Shown: positions 13,500 to 30,047 of the stretch, piece after piece
How the letters are laid out: every line of letters begins with the position of its first letter
How positions within the stretch are numbered: position 1 is the first letter of the stretch
DNA from: Typha latifolia
Taxonomy: Eukaryota; Streptophyta; Magnoliopsida; Poales; Typhaceae
NCBI GenBank assembly: GCA_019914945.1
Contig: CM034099.1
Coordinates: 16,394,704-16,458,703 of the forward strand
Direction of reading: 5' to 3'
DNA: 64,000 nucleotides
Program-made: the position numbers and the translations under genes
Notes under the pieces: generated by a model
What the model was told of the DNA's origin: nothing
The model's input: the letters and a program-made list of their open reading frames with translations, nothing else
Database searches by the model: none

Positions 13500-15450
13500 T
13501 AGAGCACCTCCAACCGATGGCTCTATATTTGGAGTCCAAAGTAGCCTGTCAAGCCAAGAAGCTGTGTAGCTCTCAAACTATCTTCGATCGTGGCCAACCA
13601 AGCATGCAAGCAACCTTGCCCATATCAACTACAACCCTCTCGATTGAAATGATTTGGCCGAGGTACTCCACTGAGCACTCTCTCCATAGGCACTTGCTCT
13701 ACTTCACTTTCATGAAATACTTGACTAATAGGTTAAGCACGACGCGCAAGTGCTCTATGTGGTCCGACCAGGTCCTTTTGTACACAAGAATGCCATCAAA
13801 GAACACTAACATATACCACTGGAGGAGTGATCAGAATATATCATTCATTAGGCCTTGGAATATAACCGGTTGATTTGTCAACCCGAATAGCATGACTCGA
13901 AACTCGTAGTGTGTATCATGAGTCTAAAATGCTGTCTTATGAACATCGTCCACCCAAACTCGAATCTAATGGTACCCTGTGTAGAGGTCTAGCTTATTAT
14001 AGTAGGGTGCCCTTGTTAGTTCATCCAGTAGCTACTCAATAATCAGTATGGGTTACTAGTCTTTGACGGTGATAACATTTAGTATATGGTAGTCCACACA
14101 TAAATGCCAACTCTCCTTCATCCTCATCAGCAGTACCGATGAAAAATATGCCCTCCAACTCGGCTGGATGATGCCTTGCTCCAACATCTCGATGACGAGC
14201 CTCAAGATCTCCTCCTTTTGCACATGTGAGTACCGGTAGAGTTAAACTTTGATCGTTTCAGCCCTTGTCATAATCTCAATCCAGTGGTTGACATGCCTAG
14301 TAGGGGGTAGCCCCTTCGGGGCCTCAAACAGTCAAGAAAAGTTAGTCAATAACTGAACCAAATCAGCAGGTTTACCTAAGCTTGGAGTGGGCTCAGGTAC
14401 AATCAAGGCCAATTGTAGGAAGTAGAAGATATCTACAATGCTAGATACACCAATCAGTGGTTGCATCCTCATCGAGGCCCTCGTCCACGACCTCTACCAT
14501 ATCCTCGACGGTCACATCTCCTCCATCACCTCCTTGCCTCCATCATCATGGCATCTATTAGCATCACACTCTCAGTGGCTCTAGCGCAACGGTGGCCCAT
14601 AGTGAATCTTTTGTCTCATCGAAAGCACAACCCCTTAGCTGACGGCTCCTCCACTTGCGCTGATGTGAGAGTGCGAACTATTAGTCATCCCCTCCTCCCC
14701 CAAGTCTCACGACTGGTCTAGGTGTTGTCCTCATGCTAAAAAGGGGAGGAGTAGCCCTCGAAGCAGCTATTGGCCCACAAGTCGCACCCAGTGCACGTGG
14801 GGTAATCCTGCTATCCCGACTAGTCCATGAAGGTCTCAAAGCTTCCTCAAGGTTGCATGCTTTTACACTATCCTAGTGGTGTCCTCAAAGGCTTCGCTCA
14901 AGGTCCAAGGCTATAAGGAAAGGACATCATCCTTAACCTCCTCGCACTGCCCTGAGATGAATGTACTAGTCAGCAGCTGCTATGACCAAAGTGGTCGGGA
15001 TCGGCTTCTCACGCGCTCAAATTTTCCTTGGTATCTAGCCACAGATGTTCGTTGAACCAATTTGGAGAGGTTAGCGTGATAGTTCTCGAAGTCGGAGGTA
15101 CCAAATCGCCTCGAAAGTTCCTCGGTGAACTCGATCCACAACCCGAACAGCTGGTGGGCACTTAACAACTAGTACCAATAGATGGCAACTTTTTATAAAT
15201 GGAAGCTCGCCAACAACATCTTGACATCTTCTATTGTGCCTTAGTACTCAAAGAATTGCTCAATTCGAAAAATCTAATCTAACAATTTATCTTCTTGGAA
15301 CTTTAGAAAGTTGAGTCGTAGTGTGCTCGCAAATGCTATTATCGTGATTTGGATCATACGTCATTTCACAACTGGCCATGGATGGATGGAGAAGTTGCAT
15401 GCTCTAGTCACACCACCTTCAATCATCTCTACCCCGTTGTAACTCAAAGT
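13500..15450 (-). pseudogene. gypsy gag-pol remnant (capsid and reverse transcriptase)
   Basis: Gag is visible around 15400-14850: a DVVMLLASFHL-like segment, then FGLWIEFTEELSRRFG and SVARYQGKFE, then EEVKDDVLSL. These match the Ty3-type retrotransposon gag pattern. RT follows at about 14150-13500: [37 protein letters not shown] (the YxDD box appears as FFDG, so a catalytic Asp is lost), SKCLWRECSVEYLG, and a final FLGLTGYF that needs a one-base frameshift. Several in-frame stops interrupt each domain. Plus-strand ORFs across this region are shadows. Confidence 0.85.
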
Positions 15451-16293
15451 CCTCTTGGTTCAACGATGGGGTAGCGACAACTTCATCCCTTCCTTGGTTC
15501 TAGCCAGGTATGTAGTCCATTCCCTCTGTATTCGATCCATAGGGAGCTTGAGGATGGACCCTAGAATTTGGTGGTGGTGGTGGTGGAGGGCCCCTCGGCC
15601 TCACGGCAGCAACCTAAGCAAATATGGAAGGTGGTGGTTGGCTAGTTACTATTTGCAGTTCTATTGCGTGTCCTCACTCGCAAGGTGGCCCATGGGTGGG
15701 CTTATTATATTCCAATCCTATGGAAACTATGAAAGAGGGCCTTAGCCCTATGGGCTGTGGACGGCTCCCCATGTTTGATGGCTGGCCAAGACGGGGTTAG
15801 CTTCAATGAGAAGCTGACCAGTCTAAACTGGTGTAGCTTTAGCCCTGTAGGTCTGCCAGCTCCCCTGCTTGTTTCCCCTCCTCCAGGCCGTAAGGGGGTG
15901 GTTGTTGAGTTTGTAAGCCAGGTGGGTGAGGAAGAAAGGGGCTAGTTGAGGGAGGAGCAACCTAGACTGCTATTGGGAACATCGATGGGTCTGGCGGCCA
16001 ACGCTAGTCCTACAAGTGTCCACCGAGCCCATCAATTTCATATCTTACCTTATTCCTCTTATCTCTTGTTGGGATCTTTCCTGTAGTTCTAATAACCTCT
16101 AGAGAAGGAGGGTGGTGAGAGGCTCTTACTATGGAGCTCCTCGTATCGACGGCATGCTCGGCAAGCTCGAGAAGGACTCGGCCTTCACTGGAATAGCAAC
16201 ACCGATTGGGAGTTCTCCCTCAGATAGTGTCTTTGTCGCATCCCTTTTATTCGTCACCAATCTTATGGTAGTCATGGTCTAAGGAAGGGCTAA

Positions 16294-16305
16294 GCTTTGA
16301 TTCCA
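16294..16305 (-). other. degenerate primer-binding site (initiator Met tRNA type)
   Basis: TGGAATCAAAGC on the minus strand differs at two positions from the usual plant LTR-element PBS TGGTATCAGAGC. It lies one base after the LTR end, as expected. Confidence 0.6.
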
Positions 16306-16306
16306 T

Positions 16307-16974
16307 TGTTGTGGCGGTTAGTGGAGATGGATGGATAGGGCTCGGTGTAGGGGAGGCTTGCGATTGAAGTTGGTGGATTGAAGCTTGGAAATGGAAGGCT
16401 GGTTTCAAGGTGAGGTCGGTGGAAGGATGCTAGAGTTGAGGAGGGTTGGAGGCATTGGGGTGGTGTTTTAGGCCTGTGGTAGTGAGAGGAGGTTGTGGGC
16501 TGTAGTGGAAGGCTGTGGGGGAACGAGGGAATAGCTGCAGCTTCAATGAGGAGGCTGTAACTTAGGCTAGGGATGAGTTGGGTTAGAAGCTAAGTGAGGT
16601 ACTAGGAGTGACATGGGAGAAAGCTAGAGAGTATGGAGGAAGAAGTATTGGAGAGGAGGGAAGAGTTTCGCCGAGGCGGGGAAAGAGGTGTAGTTGGTAT
16701 GCTCGGTTTATGTGCATTGTCGATTGCTAGAGGAGGGGGGAGAGAGAGAGAGAGGGAAATTAGGACAGTTTTCTTTTCCCTTCACTTGGGTGCTCACCAC
16801 ATCTCATATAGTGGCTACTCATGGCTCAAGTGACTTCTCATCCAAGTAAAGCTAAAATACACTAGACTCAATCCAACCTACTAACACTAAGTGGTGAAAT
16901 ATAGACTAAGTGTAGGAATAGAAATAGACTCAACGACTAAACCAACTAGACCCCTCCCAAGCTGGGCCATAACA
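16307..16974 (-). repeat. 5' LTR of the gypsy element
   Basis: On the minus strand it begins TGTTATGGCCCAGC and ends in CA one base before the primer-binding site, about 668 bp. The boundaries rest on the TG...CA rule and the adjacent PBS, because no second LTR is present for comparison. Confidence 0.6.
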
Positions 16975-17625
16975 GAAGTATATGACGAGTTAATAAAGCC
17001 CTAGCTTTTAGGTGTATATTGGGATCTAGATTAAATGCCACATCAGCATACTAGAGTGATATCCGATAGAGTTGTGTCATGTATTTGATATTTAGATGTA
17101 TATATTGCATCTACACATAACATTTGCATATCAAAGTTTATAATAAAAGTTGTTCATTATTAGGTACCTAACCTTGTATTGACAGTCTTTGAAACAATTT
17201 TTCTATTGTGCTACTAAACTAAAACACACACACACACACACATTTGTTCCTTCTGTATATATTCTGTAGAAGTGTAGACTAGTATATCATAGTACTGATC
17301 ACTTATATTAACCTACTCTATTATACCATGGAAATGGAGTTAAGGGGCCTTTAGATTGTCTTTTCCTCTGGTCCATTTACAGTACCTCATTAATTTGTTC
17401 TGATTTCGTAATATAGAATTTTGGTGACATACCAGGACTGATAATATTTTAGGTGCATTGTCTTATTTACAAAATCAGTCCTAGATTCGTGTGACCATGT
17501 GAATGAATGATTGTGATTAACCCCACATGATGGGAACATAAATTTTGGAGAATTCAAGGTGACAATTTTTTCAAATTCTTTCCAAGCTTATTTTCTAAAG
17601 TTACATTCTTTTCCATTTTCTGCAG

Positions 17626-17825
17626 TAACTGGCCAAAATTTCCACAAATATTTATCAAGGGAGAATTTGTTGGTGGATCTGATATTGTCCTTAATATTCA
17701 TCTTTGTGGATAATGCCATGATCTTGTGTTTCCTTTTTATCAACCTAAATATTTTAGTTTTGCTTTCTTTTCAGAAGGGCGAACTTAAGGATTTGCTCAC
17801 AGTCACAGACATAACACGTGCATGA
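17626..17825 (+). pseudogene. 3' fragment of a monothiol glutaredoxin gene (GRXS4/GRXS15-like)
   Basis: After a good acceptor (TTTTCTGCAG) the sequence reads [25 protein letters not shown] (17627-17701), the conserved C-terminal half of mitochondrial-type CGFS glutaredoxins. A second piece after TTTTCTTTTCAG at 17774 reads KGELKDLLTVTDITRA and stops at 17825. The phase between the two pieces needs a donor directly after CAT (17701), but CTTTGTGG follows, so no GT donor fits. The CGFS active-site exon and transit-peptide exons are not found in the 17 kb upstream. Family members carry Fe-S clusters in mitochondria. This copy looks broken, or has lost its 5' part to the retrotransposon region. 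An unusual splice solution with distant 5' exons is the alternative. Confidence 0.75.
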
Positions 17826-18839
17826 CTGAAACAGTAAGGATAGTTTCAATGACATTTCTCTTGTCTTATAGATCAAGTTGGCAGACATTAGTGCTGTTTC
17901 TCCATCATCCACCATCAAATTAAGCTCAAGAACGTCAGGCACTTAGAGATGTTTTGGCCAGAGCTGTTAGTATGTGAAGAGTAGTATATTCTTGTCAATA
18001 GGAAACAAGTGAACACGTTTTGTTTTGCATGGCAAAATAAAATGGACAGTGCAATGAGGATAGTTGATGCCTGTAAGTTGCTTTCTGTAACTTTCTTGAG
18101 CTTCAAGTTCTGTAATAATAGCATTTCGGGTTTCTCTTTTTCCGTGTCGATTGAATCATGGTAATGTTTTACCAAGACCTACAAACGTGATGATGATAAG
18201 TTAGGTTATGAGCTTAATTTTAAGTAATTCATTAGGCATGCTGTAAACTATCATAAGGTTATTGCACAACAGCACAAGCTTTTCTATAGATAGTGAGAGT
18301 GCACCAATGCATTAGACTGTTCAAACTAATCAGCCAAGTTGCCCTCCCTTCTCTGGAGGCTAGAAACCTTCAATTTGTCAATAGAAGTACGATCATGGCC
18401 ATGGCCACAATTGACTTGTTAATTAGACTTGAGACTATACAACCTCTCTTATTTGTTTCATTTTCTTCTATCTCCATGACCAAAGTCGTCTTGAGTGAAA
18501 TATACCTGTAAATGCCAGCCATAAGTATCAAGGAGAGATCTATTTTAGTGTAAACATCTACTACCAAACTTCTTCAGGAAAAGACTACTCCTTAACACCT
18601 CTTTTCTTTTATCGCTCTTACCACTTCTCTCTGCTTTCATATGACTGGAAGATAGTAAGCACTGTAAACTTATGCATGATTTCCACCACCACCGGTTAAA
18701 AGGAGTAGACTCAAACACCTTCCACCATTGTAAACTTCAACAAATTTAGTAAGAACAAATCCAACAAACCAGCACACAATCACACTGTCAGTTCCAACTT
18801 CTACCCTCTCCTTGTCTTCAGCACCAAAGCCGGCCGCTG
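17826..18839. other. non-coding interval between the glutaredoxin fragment and the kinase gene
   Basis: It probably holds the former 3'UTR of the glutaredoxin fragment (to about 18.2 kb) and the 3' flank of the minus-strand kinase. No coding or RNA signal is seen. Confidence 0.5.
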
Positions 18840-21241
18840 CTACCGGCCGGATATCGTAGACATCGCAAACGTGTAGCCCGACGACAATACCGCTGGCAAC
18901 TTTGCCGGCGAGCCGCCACGATGCACTCCAAACGGGCCATCGTCACCATCTGTTTGATCAATTATAAGCAAGTCCAGAAGAGTCATCTCGGGCTTTGGCG
19001 GCGCGTCGACGGCCATCCGCCCCTCGAGCATGTCGACGACTCTCGCCATGCTCGGCCTCAAGCTAGCATTCTCTTGAATACACCACATAGCCACAAAAGC
19101 AATACTCCTCAGTTGCTTCTCTTCCACGGTGCCTTCTGTCATCAACCTCTCATCCACCACCTCCATAACCCTCCCTTCCTTCACCTTATCCGCCATGATT
19201 CTTGGAAGATAAGACCACTCACCATTTCCTATCAAACAAAAGCTACGACGACCAGCGACTAACTCGAACAAGACCATTCCATAGCTATATATGTCGGACT
19301 TCTCCGTTACACCAACACCTAATAGCCATTCCGGCGCCAAGTAGCCTTTGGTTCCCCTTACAGTCGTGATCACTCTACTCTCGTCCCTCTTCATCAACTT
19401 TGACAACCCGAAGTCCGATACTACGGCGCGGAAGCCCTCGTCGAGTAGTATGTTCTCCGGCTTGACGTCGAGGTGGAGCACCCTTGAACGGCAGTCATGG
19501 TGCAAATATGCAAGAGCTTTGGCTACGTCTATGGCAACTTGATACCTGTTTAGAATATCAAAGATTGGGGAATTCTATAATTTATACCTTTAGCACTCTA
19601 CCATATGAGTAGTTAGTGGTTACAAGGTGACCATTTTGCTTTTATTATCTCAAAAATACCTCTAAGTCATGTAGAAAGATAAGCAGAAATGTAATACTGT
19701 CCCTTTTGAACTAATACTGATATGATTCAAATTCCAAAATTCTTATACAATATAAGCCTCTTTGTTTTGGTCAAGAAAGATAAAATTGCAAGGGGACTAG
19801 TCTTGATATCAAAGGAGCAATTAGAAAGGTGATTTTTTTTTGAAAGGGACATAATCTGTTGGTTGTTGTTAGGTTAGAATTAATGATGGTGTTAACTATA
19901 ATAAGAGCAAAAGATAGGAAATATTGAGTTTGAATTCTTCAGAAATTTACCATTTAATTCAATATCCATGTCTTTGGGCAATTAACTAATTCTGGGGAGC
20001 AATTTTATATGAATTTCCATTTTGATTTGTTTAAGTTCGAAATGGATTGTGCTAATTAGAAGATAATGGAATTGAAATCTACATAATATTATTGTTCTGA
20101 AGGAAGCAAAATTTCATTTTATTAGGTCTTACTTTCATGTTTTATGAATTTTGAGATTTGAAAAATTGGCTTAACTAGGAAATAAATTTCATCGACCTCA
20201 AAACTATCGAATTTAATTATACTTATTGAAATCTTTTCAAATCTACTGAACTCAATTGAAATAATGGTAGACTTGAAGAACTAGGGCCATGTTTGAATAG
20301 CGTGTATAAGTCTTAAATGCGAATAAGAAATTTATGTCTATTTTGGTTAGAAAATGGGTGTGATAATATTATCACAATCTCTCATCCATCTAAGTTATGC
20401 ACCTTGACCATAATTATGCATATTTCTAGAGATAAAGTGGTGTCTGAGTATTATTTATTAATAAAAGAGAGTTAGCTATGCACCAGCCAAACGAACCCTG
20501 AATTCCAAATCAAATAAATCTACTTCACATAATTAACCTTTTATAGAAGAAGATAAGATAGAGATCGAGTTAAAGAATATACCTATGTCTCCATGACAAG
20601 CATCTGCTATCATCACCACTACCATCCGCAAATATCCATTTGTCCAACGACCCATTATGGATGTACTCATAAACAAGATAGTTCGGCCCCCCGGAGACGA
20701 GGCAGTAGCCGAGGAGCCGCACGAGGTTGATATGCTGCGCTCCGGCGATGGCGGCCACCTCGGTCCGGAACTCCTCCTCGCCGTGCTCGGCGCACTCGAT
20801 GCACTTCACGGCCACCGGAGTCCCGTCGTCCAGTATCCCCTTAAACACCATCCCGGACGCACCGCGGCCGACCAAGGACTGGAAGCCGTCGGTGGCGGCG
20901 GCGAGGGCCTTGTACGAGAACTTCTCCGGCAGGCCGGCGACCTTTCGGAGGAAGCTATACTGGAAACGGAGCTGCATGGAGTCAAGAGATGAAACGGTAC
21001 GTACTCTTGTCGTATTCGTGTCACGGAGTAACATCCACGCTATTAGAAAGATGATGGAGATGAAGACGATGGACGTAGATATGATGAAGAAAGTTTTAGA
21101 TGGACCCAAGCACGAGAAGAGGATTACTAATAAGATGAAGAGGATGGTGAGAGATGAGATAGCTAAGATTTTGGTTGCTTTGGATTCTTCTATTAATGGA
21201 GGAGGGTCATCGAAGGAGGAAGATTGCTGTTCATTTCTCAT
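18840..21241 (-). CDS. receptor-like protein kinase without ectodomain (At5g20050 type)
   Basis: Exons 21241-20583 and 19545-18840 join as AG|G (Arg220) across a 1037-bp intron to give 454 residues. The N-terminus has no large extracellular domain. It has two hydrophobic segments, about residues 23-44 and 49-72, then a juxtamembrane QYSFLRKVAGLP segment. Kinase features: GRGASGMVFKG 125-135, K146 in VAVK, HLDVKPEN with D246, DFG 264-266, GTKGYLAPEW. The catalytic Asp is preceded by Leu, so it is a non-RD kinase. The YQVAIDVAKALAYLHHDCRS stretch is a close match to what I know of Arabidopsis At5g20050. The ligand and role of that subfamily are unknown to me; non-RD kinases are often linked to immunity, an inference only. 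It lies head-to-head with PRMT10, with a (GGA)n tract at 21272-21305 upstream of the ATG. Confidence 0.9.
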
Positions 21242-22409
21242 GGTGAGTTTAAATTCTGTGTGTTCTTGGAGAGGAGGAGGAGGAGGAGGAGGAGGAGGAG
21301 GAGGAGTAGAGTCATATGATAGATGTTTTAGTTTCTAAAGACAAGAAGAGAAGAGAACTCCTCTTGCTGTTGTTGTATTTGACTTTTGGGATTTTGGAAC
21401 TTTATTACAAAATGGTACGTTCTGTTGGCGATCCACGTGGTTTTAAGATTTTTAACAAGAGAAGACTTATTATGAGTTATTAAAAAGGATTTATTAATTA
21501 TCGTATTTAGAGATGTTTGATTGGACTATTTCCAAGGATTAGTTGTGGACAGATGATAGATTCTCACATACATCATCTTAGTTTTATTTAAGGATAATTA
21601 CATCTAGAGTCTCTAAACTGTTGCTCATTTATATATATATATATATTTTTCGTGACATACTAATTCTCCTAATTATATTAATTAATTCTACCAAATGCTC
21701 ACTTCTGTTAGGATATTTTTTTTGGTAATACCTTTATTATAGAGAAAAGAAAAGGAGTAGAGTTTAGGATAAAATAATTATTTAATATTTTTCTATATGC
21801 GTACTAAAAAAAAAAAATTAAGAGGGTAGATATGAAAATAAGTAAGTCTTTTTGGCGTTCTCTCTTTAATTAGCTAAAGAATATGATATGGATGTTTGAA
21901 TAAGAGAAGGATTGAAGCTCAACTTGGTTTCTTAACATATAATAAATATTTATTATATGCTTATTTTAGAAAGATGATAGTGTCACTTCTAAAACAGGGT
22001 GTTAATGGTACTTTTTTTTTAATTTAAGGAAAATTAAACCAGTATTAAATGTAAAATAAAACAATGGCATTTTGGTCGGGAGAAAAGAATCAATTAAATT
22101 TTCTTAGAAAGAAAAATAAGACTTAGATAGTTTTGAAAAATAGAATAATAGTGATTTTAAATTAATTTTAATTGCATCGCTTTCCAATCACCATCTTCTC
22201 TTGAGTCCTCGAACTAATATACCGTTCGATTCAGATCAGACGGTGAAAGAAAAACCCAGTAGACTCGAATCAATTCCCAATTCGCGCCCCGCCCCCAACG
22301 AAGCCCTAAAGTAGTAACAAAACCCCTTCTACATCACCTCCTTCCTCTTTCCCTCCGCACCTCCCCACTTCTCCCTCTTCTTCTTCCTCCTCCTCCACCT
22401 TCGTCTTCC
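21242..22409. promoter_or_regulatory. shared intergenic region of a divergent gene pair
   Basis: 1168 bp separate the start codons of the minus-strand receptor-like kinase and the plus-strand PRMT10. It holds a (GGA)n tract near the kinase start and C/T-rich leader sequence before PRMT10. Between them lies AT-rich DNA with features of an old repeat (21590-21830). No clear TATA box is seen for PRMT10. Confidence 0.5.
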
Positions 22410-27990
<5,581 letters not shown>

Positions 27991-28019
27991 GAAAAGTTAG
28001 TTTCATTGCAGTAAGACAG

Positions 28020-28468
28020 GTATGTTTCAGTATATTTACTTTTCACCCTTTCACGACGAATCACTGGTCCTTGAATTTAGTAACTGAAGAATCTCTTTCT
28101 CAATAGAAACTCGGAACTTCCATTTTTTATTTTTTGGACTTCCTGTTGTCTTCATGAAATGACTTCATTGTGAAGCTAGAAAGTTGTTGTCTTTAGATTT
28201 ATGCATTATCACATGAGATAACATGATATTATTTATTCCATACTGAGTAACTTGAGAATCTTTTCCATCACTGTTTCTTTTCTCTTTGTCACCTTTTTCT
28301 GGGAATGCCAAAATGCAATGTTAAGCCTACTTTAGAATGTTTTTTTTCTCCATTATTGGCATGCTTTCATCAACTTCCAATTTTCTCTTTCAAATATATT
28401 CTGCAATCAAAATTTTCACTTAGACGACAAATTTGTGTAACATGGTTTGTTTGTTGGTTGTGCAACAG
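28020..28468 (+). other. possible 3'UTR intron of PRMT10
   Basis: AAGACAG|GTATGT lies 29 bp after the PRMT10 stop, and TGTGCAACAG|GG lies at 28468. Both look like usable splice sites, but transcripts are needed to confirm. Confidence 0.35.
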
Positions 28469-28752
28469 GGATCTTGGATTCCAGGTAATCCACCCCCAAC
28501 CAGAAAAGTGTATTTGTCTATTAGTGTGCACTATGTCTTCTATTGAAACTATTTCATCTCAACATTTAGGCATCGGTGATCCCTTCCAGTTCCAGTTTTG
28601 CTATTTTGTTCTCTTTTTGCTGTATTTTACCACCCCTTGAGGTGCTCGGAAATTTGCTCCTACTGTGAGTTTTATGTATTCTTAAGATGGCTTAGCCTGG
28701 GAAATTGTTGATGATTCTTGATGTTGCAATGCACACAATTTCAACTAATATT

Positions 28753-28844
28753 CAGGGCTGTCAAAATAATGAGTTCTGCTCGACCAATCCTCGACTTGTA
28801 TCTGAAATGGGTCAAGCTTGATAAACCCAACCTGTTCGATCAGG

Positions 28845-28894
<50 letters not shown>

Positions 28895-29134
28895 GATCTA
28901 ATTTCGTTGTATGTTTGATTTGATTTTATAGCCGTAGACCCTTTAAGATTCTATTTAAGCTTGATTTAGATTTGAATTATGATTGAGTTGAAATATAGGT
29001 TATCGGCTCGAAATAGAATAGAAATAGGATTGAATTGGATCTAATTAATTCAAGCTTTGATTATTTGGGTTAGGTTTGAAACTTAATTTCAAGGCAAGCT
29101 TGAATGAAGCCTGGATTGATTAAGTACAACCCTA
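28753..29134. mobile_element. probable hAT-like MITE downstream of PRMT10
   Basis: The left end CAGGGCTGTCAAAA and the inverted right end TAGGGTTGTACTTA are similar imperfect inverted repeats. Flanking 8-mers match only 5 of 8, so the boundaries are uncertain. It contains an (AAT)n tract at about 28845-28893 and AAGCTTGA motifs shared with the PRMT10 intron element. Confidence 0.45.
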
Positions 29135-30047
29135 TTCATATATTGGAATCTGCAGAAATCTAAATTTGTCGTATTCAAACCCTTGAACATTTTTCTGAAG
29201 CTTTTATATTCTTTTCCCTTTTTAATTTAAATCTATTTCTAAAATATCCTGGCCTTAAGGCTTATCAAACAATCAATACACCTAGCACCGATTTCTCAGA
29301 AACCGAAAAAAGAAAGAACAAAGAAGAGAATGAAATCCCCACTGTTTCACTGGAAATTGGTTAACCTATACTTATTCTGGACCTCATGTGACTAGAAAAA
29401 TGAACTGTAATGGAGGAAAATTAAAAGATTAATGCCTGATTTCTGAGCACCGAATCCCTTTCACTGTCTAGTTATTGTTCCCTTTTTGTGTGGAGGTGGA
29501 ATTTCAGACCATTATCGTTTAATAATGTGAAGAGATTATCTTGGAGTTAAATGGAGCAGAATATGCATCAAAGGTTATTACATTCTTCAAATGGGCTTTG
29601 AGCGATCTCATCTCCTTACAGAACTCTATCCCATAATTTCTTTCTGTTCGTCTCAACCAGGAGATGGTCATTCTCGGGACCCAGGGGGAAGTTACACAAG
29701 AAAGCAACACTCCAAACAGTTGTTGGAATATATGCATATAAATTAGGCTAACAAAAGATGAGAATATGATTTCATGACTAGCTAAATGCTAGATTTAGGG
29801 ATGAGAATTTCAGCAATCTAATACTATTGACGCATTCTTAGCTTAGGAAGTGACATTACCATGACAAGAAAATTGAACGAAAACAAATTAAACGACAGAA
29901 GACAATCACATACAGCAGTCCCAAGTCGAAACTACTATTTGCTAACTGAGTACTCAGCACTGGGTAAGAGCTAAACAAGCAAAATGGAGAGAGATCGACA
30001 GTACTATTTTCCATTGAGCTTGAGATGACTCTTTAGACAATGCCTAC
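29135..30047. other. 3' flank between PRMT10 and Ran
   Basis: The convergent ends of PRMT10 (+) and Ran (-) meet here. The right part is probably the Ran 3'UTR. No further gene is supported. Confidence 0.5.

Larger units (their letters stand above)
13500..16974 (-). mobile_element. Ty3/gypsy LTR retrotransposon, 3'-truncated and decayed
   Basis: Read on the minus strand, the order is 5' LTR (16974-16307), primer-binding site (16305-16294), leader, gag (about 15450-14850) and reverse transcriptase (about 14200-13500). The sequence stops right after the RT thumb motif. RNase H, integrase and the 3' LTR are absent. Many in-frame stops and frameshifts make it inactive. The gag-before-RT order and RT motifs identify the superfamily. 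Confidence 0.85.

Noticed and set aside
15455..16833. Several plus-strand ORFs in G-rich DNA
   Set aside because: They are shadows of the minus-strand gypsy leader and LTR and have no recognisable domains.
13242..17004. A larger hAT element spanning the gypsy insertion (TAGGGGTATCAA at 13242 and inverted TAGGGCTTTATT near 17004)
   Set aside because: The ends are only loosely alike and the flanking 8-mers (GAAAGGTT, GCTTTTAG) do not match.
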